Notes: generated by a model not told the origin, from the letters alone. Positions 1-6,263 are shown, counted from the first letter of the stretch. The stretch is DNA of 9,814 nucleotides from DATEPR01 sp036503065 (GCA_036503065.1 DASXXM010000687.1:1-9814), one strand, 5' to 3'. A program made the numbers and translations.

Positions 1-8
1 GCACAGCA

Positions 9-107
9 CCCCGGAGCGGCGGCGAAGCCCAGCGGAGGGGGTGAAGACGCCGCGATAAAGCGGCCGGACCCCCGCGTGCGGAGCACGCCAATGTCACAGT
101 CAGGTCC
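9..107. repeat. 99-bp direct repeat, copy 1
   Basis: This segment recurs 166 bp downstream with 97 of 99 bases identical; the only differences are GT at 41-42 versus AC at 207-208. The repeat contains a small perfect hairpin (GCGTGC 74-79, loop GGA, GCACGC 83-88). Unlike copy 2, this copy has no complementary left arm: bases 1-8 do not match the arm found at 167-174. It carries no credible coding sequence. It is most simply a noncoding duplication 3' of the leftward operon; whether it belongs to a dispersed genomic family cannot be told from one window. Confidence 0.9.
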
Positions 108-160
108 AGCAACGGAACCACCATTGAATCGAGCGGAGCGAGGCGTCTGGTCCGGTCCGC

Positions 161-220
161 CGCGGCGTCTTCGTCCCCGGAGCGGCGGCGAAGCCCAGCG
201 GAGGGGACGAAGACGCCGCG
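161..220. terminator. Long perfect hairpin downstream of the leftward operon
   Basis: Bases 161-178 and 203-220 are perfect reverse complements (18 bp) around a 24-base loop. A second imperfect helix, 151-160 with 226-234, continues outside it, interrupted by a bulged T and by ATAAA at 221-225. It begins about 45 bases past the stop of the Rid gene. No T-tract follows on either strand. I infer a transcript-end or 3'-stability structure, possibly bidirectional; a role as part of an intergenic repeat element is equally possible. Confidence 0.5.
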
Positions 221-273
221 ATAAAGCGGCCGGACCCCCGCGTGCGGAGCACGCCAATGTCACAGTCAGGTCC
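175..273. repeat. 99-bp direct repeat, copy 2, overlapping the end of the Rid gene
   Basis: This is the second copy of the repeat at 9-107. Its right end runs 8 bases into the leftward Rid gene and includes that gene's TGA stop (266-268). The shared boundary suggests that the repeat was duplicated from DNA including the 3' tip of this gene, or that the gene acquired its stop from the repeat. It contains the GCGTGC-GGA-GCACGC hairpin at 240-254 and the right arm of the longer hairpin at 161-220. The 67 bases between the copies (108-174) are unique within the window. Confidence 0.9.
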
Positions 274-658
274 GGTGGGCCGTGACCTCGATCTCGATCA
301 ACATCCGTTCGTCGGCCAGCCCGCACACCAACATGGTCGCGGCCGGACGGACGTCGCCGAACCGTTGCCGCAACACCGGCCAACAGGGCTCGAAGTCGGC
401 CCGGTCGGGCAGCAGGTAGCGAACGCGGACCACGTCGGCGATGCCGGCGCCCGCTTCGGCGAGTGCGGCCTCGACGTTGTCCAGCGCCTGCGCGGCCTGC
501 TCCCGCACGTCGGTCGAGATGGCCATGGTCCGGTAGTCGAACCCGGTACAGCCCGACACGTGCACCCAGTCCCCGTCGGCAACGGCCCGCGAGTACCCGA
601 CGGCGTCCTCCATGGCGAACCCGCTGGAGATCAACCGCCGCCCGGCCCGGTCCACCAT
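266..658 (-). CDS. Rid (YjgF/YER057c/UK114) family protein lacking the catalytic Arg
   Basis: A 130-residue protein, the usual length for the family. Visible family features are the central LDNVEAAL helix (residues 59-66) and the C-terminal IEIE strand (121-124). RidA enzymes hydrolyse reactive enamine/imine intermediates using an arginine in a PARS-like motif. Here the aligned stretch reads RPAATM (104-109), with Ala107 where that Arg should be, so imine deaminase activity is doubtful; this resembles the Rid subgroups without the Arg, whose functions are poorly defined. The ATG at 658 is chosen because GGGGGA lies 6 bases upstream and because it shares one base with the stop of the preceding protease gene (TGATG). 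An in-frame extension to 802 exists but lies wholly inside the protease gene. It is the last gene of a three-gene leftward operon. There is no signal peptide, so it is predicted cytosolic. Confidence 0.88.
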   Translation of the reverse strand: MVDRAGRRLISSGFAMEDAVGYSRAVADGDWVHVSGCTGFDYRTMAISTDVREQAAQALDNVEAALAEAGAGIADVVRVRYLLPDRADFEPCWPVLRQRFGDVRPAATMLVCGLADERMLIEIEVTAHRT

Positions 659-1983
659 CACTCGTCCCCCTGTTCGGACACGTCTCCTGGTCCGGGTATC
701 GCGACCGGCAACATCAGCGGCACGGTCGGTGGATCGAAAACGAGCGACCCGATCCGGGCCCGACGACGGCGTGTCGCCCCGACGATCAGGAAAGCCAAAC
801 ACGCCAACCCGAGCGCCGCGCCGGTCAACCCGGCGAGCCCTGGTCCGGAGGTCAGCGGATTCGGTGCCGGACCGACGGCGAAATCGCCGGGCAACGTGGT
901 CCGGGTCGTGGCCGGCCGCACCTTGGGCGCCGCGGGCGCCGCCGCGACCGCGGCGTCCTGTGCCCGGAACGGGTCGGCCGCCGCGAACACGGGGTTCGGC
1001 GCGTCGGCGGGCACGTTGGCGTTCACCGCGGCGCCGATGTTGATCCGGCCGTAGCCGACCGACGAGTCGCGGGTGGCCTGCTTGCCGTCCACAGTGGCCA
1101 GTAGCCGGGCCACCACCTGGCGGGCCGTCAACTGCGGGTACTTCGACCAGATCACCGCGAGGCCGGCGGACGTGATCGCGGCGGCCTGGCTGGTGCCGTC
1201 ACCGAAGAACGCCTGGCCCGGTATCTGTCCGATGCTCGGCACGTTCACGCCGGGCGCGGTCACCGTCAGGTACGGGTGTTTGGACGACCAGACGGGGACC
1301 GCGCCGGACGAGTCCACCGCGCCGACGGACACCACCCCGAGGCACACGCCGGGCTCCTCGACCGGGCTGCCGGCGTCACCGGAGTTGCCGCCGGACGCGA
1401 CCACGATCGCGCCCTTGGACAGGGCGTAGTCGATGGTGCTCTGCTGCAGCGCCGGGCAGGACCGGTTGATGCCCGGGTCGCGGGGGCTGCCCAGAGACAT
1501 GGAGATGATCTTCGCGCCGTGGTCGGCCGCCCAGCGGATGGCCTTCAGCAACAGGTCACCCGCGTTGTCGCCGGCATCGTCGGTGGTGCCGGTGATCGGG
1601 ACCGCGATCGGCAGAATCCGCGCGTCCGGCGCGATGCCGAGGATGTTGTCCTGGCCGTCGTGCGCCACCATCAGCGACGCCATCGCGGTGCCGTGTCCGA
1701 AGTCGTCGGTGTCGCGGTCGGTGCGGCCGTCGCCGCCGAAGCTGCCGAAGTCGGTGCCGGCCGCCACGTTGCCGGCCAGTTCCGGCAGGCCGCCGTTCAC
1801 GCCGGTGTCGATCTCACCGATGACGATGCCCTGGCCGCGTGCGCCTTCCGCCCACAGGCCGGGCACGTTCCACGAGTCGAACCACCACTCGGGATGGTCG
1901 GGCGGGCCGGGCGCGGCGGCGGCCGGTGTCGCGGCGAGGCCGCACAGCAACAGCGCGGCGATGGCGATCGCGATGGCCCTCAC
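658..1983 (-). CDS. Mycosin-like S8 (subtilisin) serine protease, membrane anchored
   Basis: A 441-residue secreted protease. Residues 1-24 form a signal peptide ending in an Ala-rich stretch. The subtilase catalytic residues are all present: Asp59 in IDTG, His97 in GHGT, Ser265 in GTS, and oxyanion Asn200 in SGGN. Cys176 and Cys214 could form a disulfide. A Pro/Ala/Thr-rich linker leads to a transmembrane helix (about 382-404), an RRRR stop-transfer and a 33-residue cytosolic tail. This layout is that of mycosins, the type VII secretion-associated proteases, but no EccB/C/D/E or WXG100 gene is visible here. The serine motif GTSQAAAIT differs from the commoner GTSxAAP. The start is a GTG that overlaps the preceding stop (GTGA, 4 nt). 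No good Shine-Dalgarno precedes it, so translation is probably coupled. An open frame to 2271 exists but lies within the upstream gene. The substrate is unknown; a general cell-surface protease is the alternative. Confidence 0.92.
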   Translation of the reverse strand: MRAIAIAIAALLLCGLAATPAAAAPGPPDHPEWWFDSWNVPGLWAEGARGQGIVIGEIDTGVNGGLPELAGNVAAGTDFGSFGGDGRTDRDTDDFGHGTAMASLMVAHDGQDNILGIAPDARILPIAVPITGTTDDAGDNAGDLLLKAIRWAADHGAKIISMSLGSPRDPGINRSCPALQQSTIDYALSKGAIVVASGGNSGDAGSPVEEPGVCLGVVSVGAVDSSGAVPVWSSKHPYLTVTAPGVNVPSIGQIPGQAFFGDGTSQAAAITSAGLAVIWSKYPQLTARQVVARLLATVDGKQATRDSSVGYGRINIGAAVNANVPADAPNPVFAAADPFRAQDAAVAAAPAAPKVRPATTRTTLPGDFAVGPAPNPLTSGPGLAGLTGAALGLACLAFLIVGATRRRRARIGSLVFDPPTVPLMLPVAIPGPGDVSEQGDE

Positions 1984-2951
1984 GACGTGGCCCACACGAT
2001 CTTGCCCGGTGCGGTGGCGAAGGTGTGCGCCCGCAGCCCGACCGACTTGACGGTGACCGCGCCGGCCAGATTGTTCACGTCCAACGACTGGTACGTGCCG
2101 CTCACGGTCGCCTCCTCGCTGATGTCGATCGCCCCGTCCGACGACGTCACGATCAGTTGCAACCCGTCCCCCGGCCTGCCGGTCGTCCGGCCGCGCAGCG
2201 AACCGGGCACCGCCGTCGACGGATCGGGCACCGGGCACAGCGGCTGCGGAGCGCCCCGGCCGGCCAGGCACGCGACGAGCGCCGCCTGCACGGCGGGTGC
2301 GATCGCCCTGCGGCCCGCCGCGCTGACCTCGGCGTTCACCTGCATGTCGCCGGTGCCGGCGAACCGCACGACCCGCGAGGAGGAATCCGGCTCCAGGTTG
2401 GCCGTGTGGTACGTGATCGGCACCGCGCCGGGGAACATCGCGTAGTCGCCGGTTGGCACCACGGAGCCGGCGAAGGTGGCCAGCGTGCTCCCGGTGCCGG
2501 GATCGACCTGCTCCCGCACGGCGGCCAGCACCAGTCGCCAGTCGTGTCCCCGCCGGACCATCGGCACGCTGTCGAGCACGATGATCGGGCCGGACGGGAA
2601 GTCCAGCGTGTAGCCGATGTCGACCGTGGCGCCGTCGGTGCCGACGTGCTGGGCGCGCAGCACACTCACGTCGCTGATCTGCGCGACCGCGTTCTGGGCG
2701 GCGAGCACGTCGGCGGTGAGCAGATCGTGGCGGCCGGTCGGGAGCTCGCCGTAGCCCAGCGCGCCTGCCGCGTCACCGGACGCCACGGCCGAGAAGTACG
2801 CCCGCAGCACGGTCGCCGGATCACCGGCGCCCTGATAGGCACCGATCGCGACCGACGCGCTCGCCAGCGTCACGGCCGTGGCCAGCAGCAACGCGAACCA
2901 GAACACGTGCTGGTGACGCCCCGGCACCAGCACGGACGACGAATCAGACAT
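1980..2951 (-). CDS. Single-pass membrane protein with NTF2-like extracytoplasmic domain, function unknown
   Basis: A 323-residue protein that I cannot name. A short cytosolic N-terminus is followed by one membrane helix (about residues 16-38). Residues 43-145 begin with a helix of the pattern VLRAYFSAVASGD-AAGAL, typical of NTF2-like/DUF4878-type domains in actinobacterial envelope proteins, and end with a WRLVLAAV strand. The C-terminal half is Ser/Thr/Val rich with a Cys pair (Cys228, Cys239, in a CLAG...LCP context) that could form a disulfide outside the cell. The ATG at 2951 is preferred over one at 3038 because GGGGG sits just upstream and the added residues look non-coding. It is the first gene of the leftward operon and overlaps the protease start by 4 nt, so the two products are probably made together. 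It could be a protease partner or substrate, but that is inference. Confidence 0.85.
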   Translation of the reverse strand: MSDSSSVLVPGRHQHVFWFALLLATAVTLASASVAIGAYQGAGDPATVLRAYFSAVASGDAAGALGYGELPTGRHDLLTADVLAAQNAVAQISDVSVLRAQHVGTDGATVDIGYTLDFPSGPIIVLDSVPMVRRGHDWRLVLAAVREQVDPGTGSTLATFAGSVVPTGDYAMFPGAVPITYHTANLEPDSSSRVVRFAGTGDMQVNAEVSAAGRRAIAPAVQAALVACLAGRGAPQPLCPVPDPSTAVPGSLRGRTTGRPGDGLQLIVTSSDGAIDISEEATVSGTYQSLDVNNLAGAVTVKSVGLRAHTFATAPGKIVWATS

Positions 2952-3140
2952 ACGGCCCCCACAGGACAGCCCAGCACCTCCACCGGTACCCGGGCGGCAG
3001 CAAAATTGTGCACCACCAACCGGACACGGCAGGCACATGATGACCGCTCACGGCCGGGAGCCCTCCCGATCACCGGTGCCGGCGCACCCGAACCGTCCGC
3101 AATGCCGTGCTTGGGTGCGCCGACCGATACGGTCCGCGCT

Positions 3141-3175
3141 GTTACCCGGGGTTACCCACCGACATCGCCGGTCAC
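3141..3175 (+). promoter_or_regulatory. Helically phased GTNAC direct repeats
   Basis: GTTAC occurs at 3141-3145 and 3151-3155, and GTCAC at 3171-3175, on a 10-bp register with a degenerate GACAT at 3161-3165. The first two units extend to GTTACCC. Direct repeats on a 10- to 11-bp period are typical of OmpR-family response regulators (MtrA, PhoP, GlnR types), which bind as head-to-tail dimers. Further isolated units lie at 3200-3204 (GTCAC) and 3272-3276 (GTTAC). The motif is seen; the binding protein is inference. Confidence 0.35.
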
Positions 3176-3253
3176 CAGCGGAATTACACAAATTTGCTGG
3201 TCACGGCGCCGAACGAGCCGGCGACCAGGACCGACTACTGCTAGTTAACGTCT

Positions 3254-3272
3254 TAAATTTAGGCTAACTTTG
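3254..3272. promoter_or_regulatory. Partial DtxR/IdeR iron-box-like sequence
   Basis: The bases TAAATTTAGGCTAACTTTG match the 19-bp iron-box consensus TTAGGTTAGGCTAACCTAA at 13 of 19 positions, including an uninterrupted core of ten (TTAGGCTAAC). The left half is poor. It lies in the AT-rich patch between divergent genes, neither of which is evidently an iron gene. It is 303 bases from the start of the leftward operon. Chance similarity is a serious alternative. Confidence 0.22.
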
Positions 3273-3322
3273 TTACCTGTCCGTGATTGACGTGACCGAA
3301 CTCACTCCGGTTGACTCGGCGG

Positions 3323-3336
3323 CGGAACCGCTTCCG
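3323..3336. promoter_or_regulatory. Possible LacI-family operator upstream of the regulator gene
   Basis: CGGAACCGCTTCCG is palindromic in 12 of 14 positions and has the central CG and GGAA/TTCC arms common in LacI-family sites. It lies 75 bases upstream of the regulator's GTG start, where an autoregulatory operator would be plausible. Its arms differ from the perfect site at 4485-4500, so it may instead be bound by another LacI-family protein or be fortuitous. Confidence 0.3.
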
Positions 3337-3410
3337 CAACCGGTACCGCAACACACCGCAGCAGCCCGAAATGGACTCTTGCCGGCTCGCTACAGTCATT
3401 AGGGGGGACC

Positions 3411-4412
3411 GTGCCGATCACCATCGCCGACGTCGCGGCCAAGGCGGGCGTCAGCAAGACAACCGTTTCCAGGGTGCTCAACGGCAAGGGCGAACTGGGC
3501 GAGGCCACCGCGGCCAGGGTCCGCAGGGTGATCGACGAGCTGGGCTACGTGCCCAGCGCACGCGCGGTCGGCCTGGCTCGGGGTCGGACCCGGATCGTGG
3601 GCATGCTGGTGCCCTCGCTGACCTGGCCGTGGATGGGCGAGGTGCTCCAGGGCGCCGTCGACGTCATTGAGGCCAACCGGTACGGGCTGCTGCTGTTCAC
3701 TTGCAATCGCGGCGAGGAGTCGATGCGCCAGTTCGCATCGCAGGTCTCGGCGAAGTCGTTCGACGGGCTGCTGGTGATCGAACCGGAAGGCACCCTCGAC
3801 TACATCGCGGAACTGCACCACCACGGGCTGCCCATCGTGTTGATCGACGATCGTGGCAACCAACCGCTGTTCCCCTCGGTGACCACCACCAACCACACCG
3901 GTGGCGCCCAGGCCGCCCGACACCTGCTCAGCCTCGGGCGGCGCCGCCCGCTCGTGATCACCGGGATGGACAACTTCGGCTGCACCCAGCAGCGCCTGTC
4001 CGGTTTCGGTGACACGTTCGCGGCCGCCGGCTTCCCGCTGACACCGGAGCTGGTGGCACAGGGCGACTTCACCTTCGAGTGCGGCCGGTTCGCGGTGCGC
4101 GACGCGATCGCCGACGGCGTGCCGTTCGACGCCGTGTTCGCGCACAACGACCTGTCCGCGGCGGGCGCGATCAAGGCGTCGCACGAAGCCGGGCTCGACG
4201 TGCCGCGAGATGTCGCGGTTGTCGGCTTCGACGACATCCCGCTCGCCGCGCACACCGATCCGCCGCTGACCACGGTGCACCAACCGTTGCGCCAGATGGG
4301 AGAGACCGCGGCCCGCATGCTGATGAGCTTCTTCGCGGGCACCCCACTACCCGACACCCCCAACGTGATCCCCACCAGCCTGATCGTTCGGGCTTCCACA
4401 TCGTCGTCATGA
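3411..4412 (+). CDS. LacI-family transcriptional regulator
   Basis: A 333-residue regulator of normal family length. The N-terminal helix-turn-helix spans residues 4-23 (TIADVAAKAGVSKTTVSRVL). A hinge helix follows at about 49-57 and has the minor-groove leucine at Leu55. The rest is the periplasmic-binding-protein-like effector domain, with landmarks at VLIDDRG (143-149), Asn161, HND (245-247) and GFDDIPLA (272-279). The start is GTG, preceded by AGGGGGG at 3401-3407 with a short 3-base spacer; the HTH begins at once after it, which fixes the start. The gene reads in the same direction as the transporter genes, and a perfect LacI-type palindrome lies 73 bases past its stop. It most likely represses the transporter operon and is released by a sugar ligand; the ligand cannot be deduced from the sequence. 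Confidence 0.95.
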   Translation: MPITIADVAAKAGVSKTTVSRVLNGKGELGEATAARVRRVIDELGYVPSARAVGLARGRTRIVGMLVPSLTWPWMGEVLQGAVDVIEANRYGLLLFTCNRGEESMRQFASQVSAKSFDGLLVIEPEGTLDYIAELHHHGLPIVLIDDRGNQPLFPSVTTTNHTGGAQAARHLLSLGRRRPLVITGMDNFGCTQQRLSGFGDTFAAAGFPLTPELVAQGDFTFECGRFAVRDAIADGVPFDAVFAHNDLSAAGAIKASHEAGLDVPRDVAVVGFDDIPLAAHTDPPLTTVHQPLRQMGETAARMLMSFFAGTPLPDTPNVIPTSLIVRASTSSS

Positions 4413-4440
4413 GTCGATTGCGGATTGATATCTGTGGCCC

Positions 4441-4468
4441 TTGCCCGCGAACCGGCCAGGCGTACGAT
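4441..4468 (+). promoter_or_regulatory. Candidate promoter of the transporter operon
   Basis: TTGCCC (4441-4446) and TACGAT (4463-4468) are separated by 16 bases, an acceptable actinobacterial vegetative sigma-factor arrangement. The predicted start of transcription, near 4475, falls about 10 bases before the LacI-type palindrome. A bound repressor would therefore block initiation or early elongation. The promoter is inferred from two hexamers only. Confidence 0.45.
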
Positions 4469-4484
4469 CGGCCCCAATAAATTA

Positions 4485-4500
4485 CTGAGAGCGCTCTCAG
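4485..4500. promoter_or_regulatory. LacI-family operator
   Basis: CTGAGAGCGCTCTCAG is a perfect 16-bp palindrome with the central CG of LacI-family operators. Its core TGAGAGCGCTCTCA resembles the TGGGAGCGCTCCCA site of the cellobiose regulator CebR of Streptomyces. It lies between the regulator gene and the binding-protein gene, just downstream of a candidate promoter. The adjacent regulator at 3411-4412 is the obvious ligand of this site. Confidence 0.85.
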
Positions 4501-4581
4501 GACCGGACAGCAGCTCCACTTTTTGCACCGTCATGCAGTGACATCGAACGTCACGCAGAGACATGACAGAGCAGGGACATG

Positions 4582-4588
4582 AAGGAGG
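4582..4588 (+). promoter_or_regulatory. Strong ribosome binding site of the binding-protein gene
   Basis: AAGGAGG, close to a full anti-16S match, stands 4 bases before the ATG at 4593. It decides the start against the in-frame ATG at 4563, which lacks such a site and would put ten polar residues ahead of the signal peptide. The upstream leader also contains GTGAC (4538-4542) and GTCAC (4550-4554), an inverted repeat with a 7-base spacer. Confidence 0.8.
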
Positions 4589-4592
4589 ATCC

Positions 4593-6263
4593 ATGCGCGT
4601 CAACCACCGCGTCGCCCTCGCACTCAGCGGTGCGCTGGCGGTCGCCATGCTCGCCGCGTGCAGTAGCGGCGGGTCAACGACCGCATCGTCGAACCCGGGC
4701 GGCGTGCTGAACATCGGCATGCCGAACGGGCCGCAGACGGACAACAACAATCCGTACGTCAGCTCGTCGGCCAGCTCGTCGCTGGGCTACAAGTACCAGA
4801 TCTACGAGCCCCTGGTCATGATGAACATGGTCAAGCCGACCGACCCCGGCAAGCCCTGGCTGGCCACCGCATGGAAGTGGTCCAACAACTTCTCCACGCT
4901 CGACCTGACCATCCGGCAGAACGTGAAGTGGTCCGACGGCCAGTCGATGACCCCGGACGACGTCGCCTTCACCTACCTGCTGCTCAAGAAGTACGCGGCA
5001 CTGAACACCAACTCGCTGCCGATCACCGACGCCACGGTCAACGGCAACGACGTCACGGTGACCTTCAGTTCCTCGCAGTTCGTGAACCAGTACAAGGCGC
5101 TCACCAACGTCTTCATCGTGCCCAAGCACATCTGGTCCACCATGAGTGACCCGACGACGGACACCGTGCAGAACCCGATCGGCACCGGCCCCTACACGCT
5201 GAAGTCGTTCACCTCGCAGACCGTCGTGCTGCACGTCCGCAGCAGCTACTGGCAGGCGCTGCCCAAGGTGCAGGAACTGCGCTACACCTCCTACAACGAC
5301 AACAACGCGCAGACCACGGCGCTGGCGACCGGCGCGGCCGAGTGGAGCTACGTCTTCATCCCCAACGTCAAGGCGGTCTACACCAGCAAGGACCCGGCGC
5401 ACTACCAGATCTGGCAGCCGGCGACGCTCGGCGTGCACGGCCTGTGGTTCAACACGACCAAGGCCCCGCTGAACAACCCGATCCTGCGGCGCGCGATCAG
5501 CATGGTGATCAACCGCCAGGACATCTTCGTCCAGGGTGAGGCCAGCTACTTCCAGCCGGTGGTCACCAACATCACCGGTATCCCGACCCCGGCGGGCACG
5601 CCGTTCATCTCGCAGCAGTACCGGAACACCAACGTGAGCATCGACGTGGCCGGGGCGAAGAAGCTCCTGACCGACAACGGGTTCACCTACAGCGGCAACA
5701 CCCTGATGGACCCGAGCGGCAAGCCGGTCGCGTTCACCCTGTCCGACCCGTCCGGCTGGTCGGACTACCAGACCGACCTGGCGATCATCAAGGACAACGT
5801 GTCCCAGATCGGCATCAACGCCAGCATCGACAAGGCAAACCAGGACGTCTGGACCAAGAACGTCGACACGGGCAACTTCGACGCCGTGATGCACTGGACC
5901 AACGGCGGCGCCACCCCGTACGACGAGTACGAGAACATCATGGACGGCGCGATCTTCAAGCCGGTCGGCACCGGCGGCGTGTCCGGCAACTACGGCCGTT
6001 TCCAGAGCCCGGACGCCACCACGGCGCTGGCGCAGTATGCCAACGCCAGTGACGACACCTCGCGTACCGCGGCGCTGAACACGCTGGAGCAGATCATGGT
6101 GACCCAGATGCCGGTGATCCCGACCGGCGCGGCCGGCGCCGGTGGCGCGTACAGCACCAAGCGCTGGGTGGGCTGGCCGAGTGCCGCCAACCCGTACGGG
6201 CCGGCACAGCCGACCCAGCCCAACGCGCTGGACATCGTCCTGCACCTGACCCCGGCTCCCTGA
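4593..6263 (+). CDS. Lipoprotein solute-binding protein, SBP_bac_5 (Opp/Dpp) family, probable oligosaccharide binder
   Basis: A 556-residue extracytoplasmic binding protein of the cluster C (peptide/nickel/oligosaccharide) fold. A charged N-terminus and hydrophobic stretch end in the lipobox LAAC, with lipidated Cys23, followed by a Ser/Gly/Thr linker. The family signature is at 89-130 (LATAWKW...VKWSDGQSMTPDDVAFTY), and GTGPY at 197-201 is the second hallmark. The C-terminal region has WVGWPSAANPYGP (525-537), of a type I associate with sugar-binding members such as Thermotoga CbtA-like proteins; that resemblance is from memory. It captures the ligand outside the membrane for the permeases encoded downstream. 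Placement next to a LacI regulator and operator supports a sugar ligand, but an oligopeptide remains possible. It is the first gene of the transport operon, with a hairpin just after its stop. Confidence 0.93.
   Translation: MRVNHRVALALSGALAVAMLAACSSGGSTTASSNPGGVLNIGMPNGPQTDNNNPYVSSSASSSLGYKYQIYEPLVMMNMVKPTDPGKPWLATAWKWSNNFSTLDLTIRQNVKWSDGQSMTPDDVAFTYLLLKKYAALNTNSLPITDATVNGNDVTVTFSSSQFVNQYKALTNVFIVPKHIWSTMSDPTTDTVQNPIGTGPYTLKSFTSQTVVLHVRSSYWQALPKVQELRYTSYNDNNAQTTALATGAAEWSYVFIPNVKAVYTSKDPAHYQIWQPATLGVHGLWFNTTKAPLNNPILRRAISMVINRQDIFVQGEASYFQPVVTNITGIPTPAGTPFISQQYRNTNVSIDVAGAKKLLTDNGFTYSGNTLMDPSGKPVAFTLSDPSGWSDYQTDLAIIKDNVSQIGINASIDKANQDVWTKNVDTGNFDAVMHWTNGGATPYDEYENIMDGAIFKPVGTGGVSGNYGRFQSPDATTALAQYANASDDTSRTAALNTLEQIMVTQMPVIPTGAAGAGGAYSTKRWVGWPSAANPYGPAQPTQPNALDIVLHLTPAP

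Larger units (their letters stand above)
2952..3410. other. Divergent intergenic region with regulatory-looking motifs
   Basis: These 459 bases separate the leftward protease operon from the rightward LacI gene. The short open frames here have no ribosome binding site or recognisable protein, so I see no gene. The segment about 3240-3276 is strikingly AT-rich for this genome. Also present are GTNAC repeats (3141-3175), an imperfect dyad whose outer arms are ACCAGC (3174-3179) and GCTGGT (3196-3201), and a 7-bp inverted repeat CCGGTTG (3307-3313) / CAACCGG (3337-3343) flanking the possible LacI site. No convincing -35/-10 pair was found for either divergent gene; TACAGT at 3391-3396 is a possible -10 for the regulator gene. 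Confidence 0.6.

Noticed and set aside
1..273. CRISPR array or insertion sequence suggested by the repeats
   Set aside because: Only two copies, units of 99 bp with a 67-bp spacer, no cas genes, no transposase and no clear terminal inverted repeats with target duplication.
242..1054. Plus-strand open frames of 270 and 213 residues over the Rid gene and the 3' end of the protease
   Set aside because: They run antisense to well-supported genes and one starts inside the 99-bp repeat; no family resemblance.
2952..3038. N-terminal extension of the membrane protein to an ATG at 3038
   Set aside because: The added residues are Cys/Gly/Pro-rich and unlike a signal; the ATG at 2951 has a good Shine-Dalgarno and directly precedes the membrane helix.
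1276..3248. Long plus-strand open frames (1276-2445 and 1839-3248) opposite the protease and membrane-protein genes
   Set aside because: They are Arg/Pro/Gly/Ala-rich and low in complexity, lack domains, and mirror the codon bias of the minus-strand genes; typical antisense shadows in high-GC DNA.
3037..3267. 76-residue plus-strand open frame in the divergent intergenic region
   Set aside because: No ribosome binding site, basic low-complexity composition, and it crosses the AT-rich and repeat motifs.
3287..3316. TTGACG (3287) and TTGACT (3311) as -35 boxes for the LacI gene
   Set aside because: No acceptable -10 hexamer lies 16-18 bases downstream of either.
4674..6245. 523-residue minus-strand open frame opposite the binding-protein gene
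   Set aside because: Composition is Val/Arg/Gly/Asp repeats with no recognisable motif, and the plus strand carries a full family signature with signal peptide and ribosome binding site.
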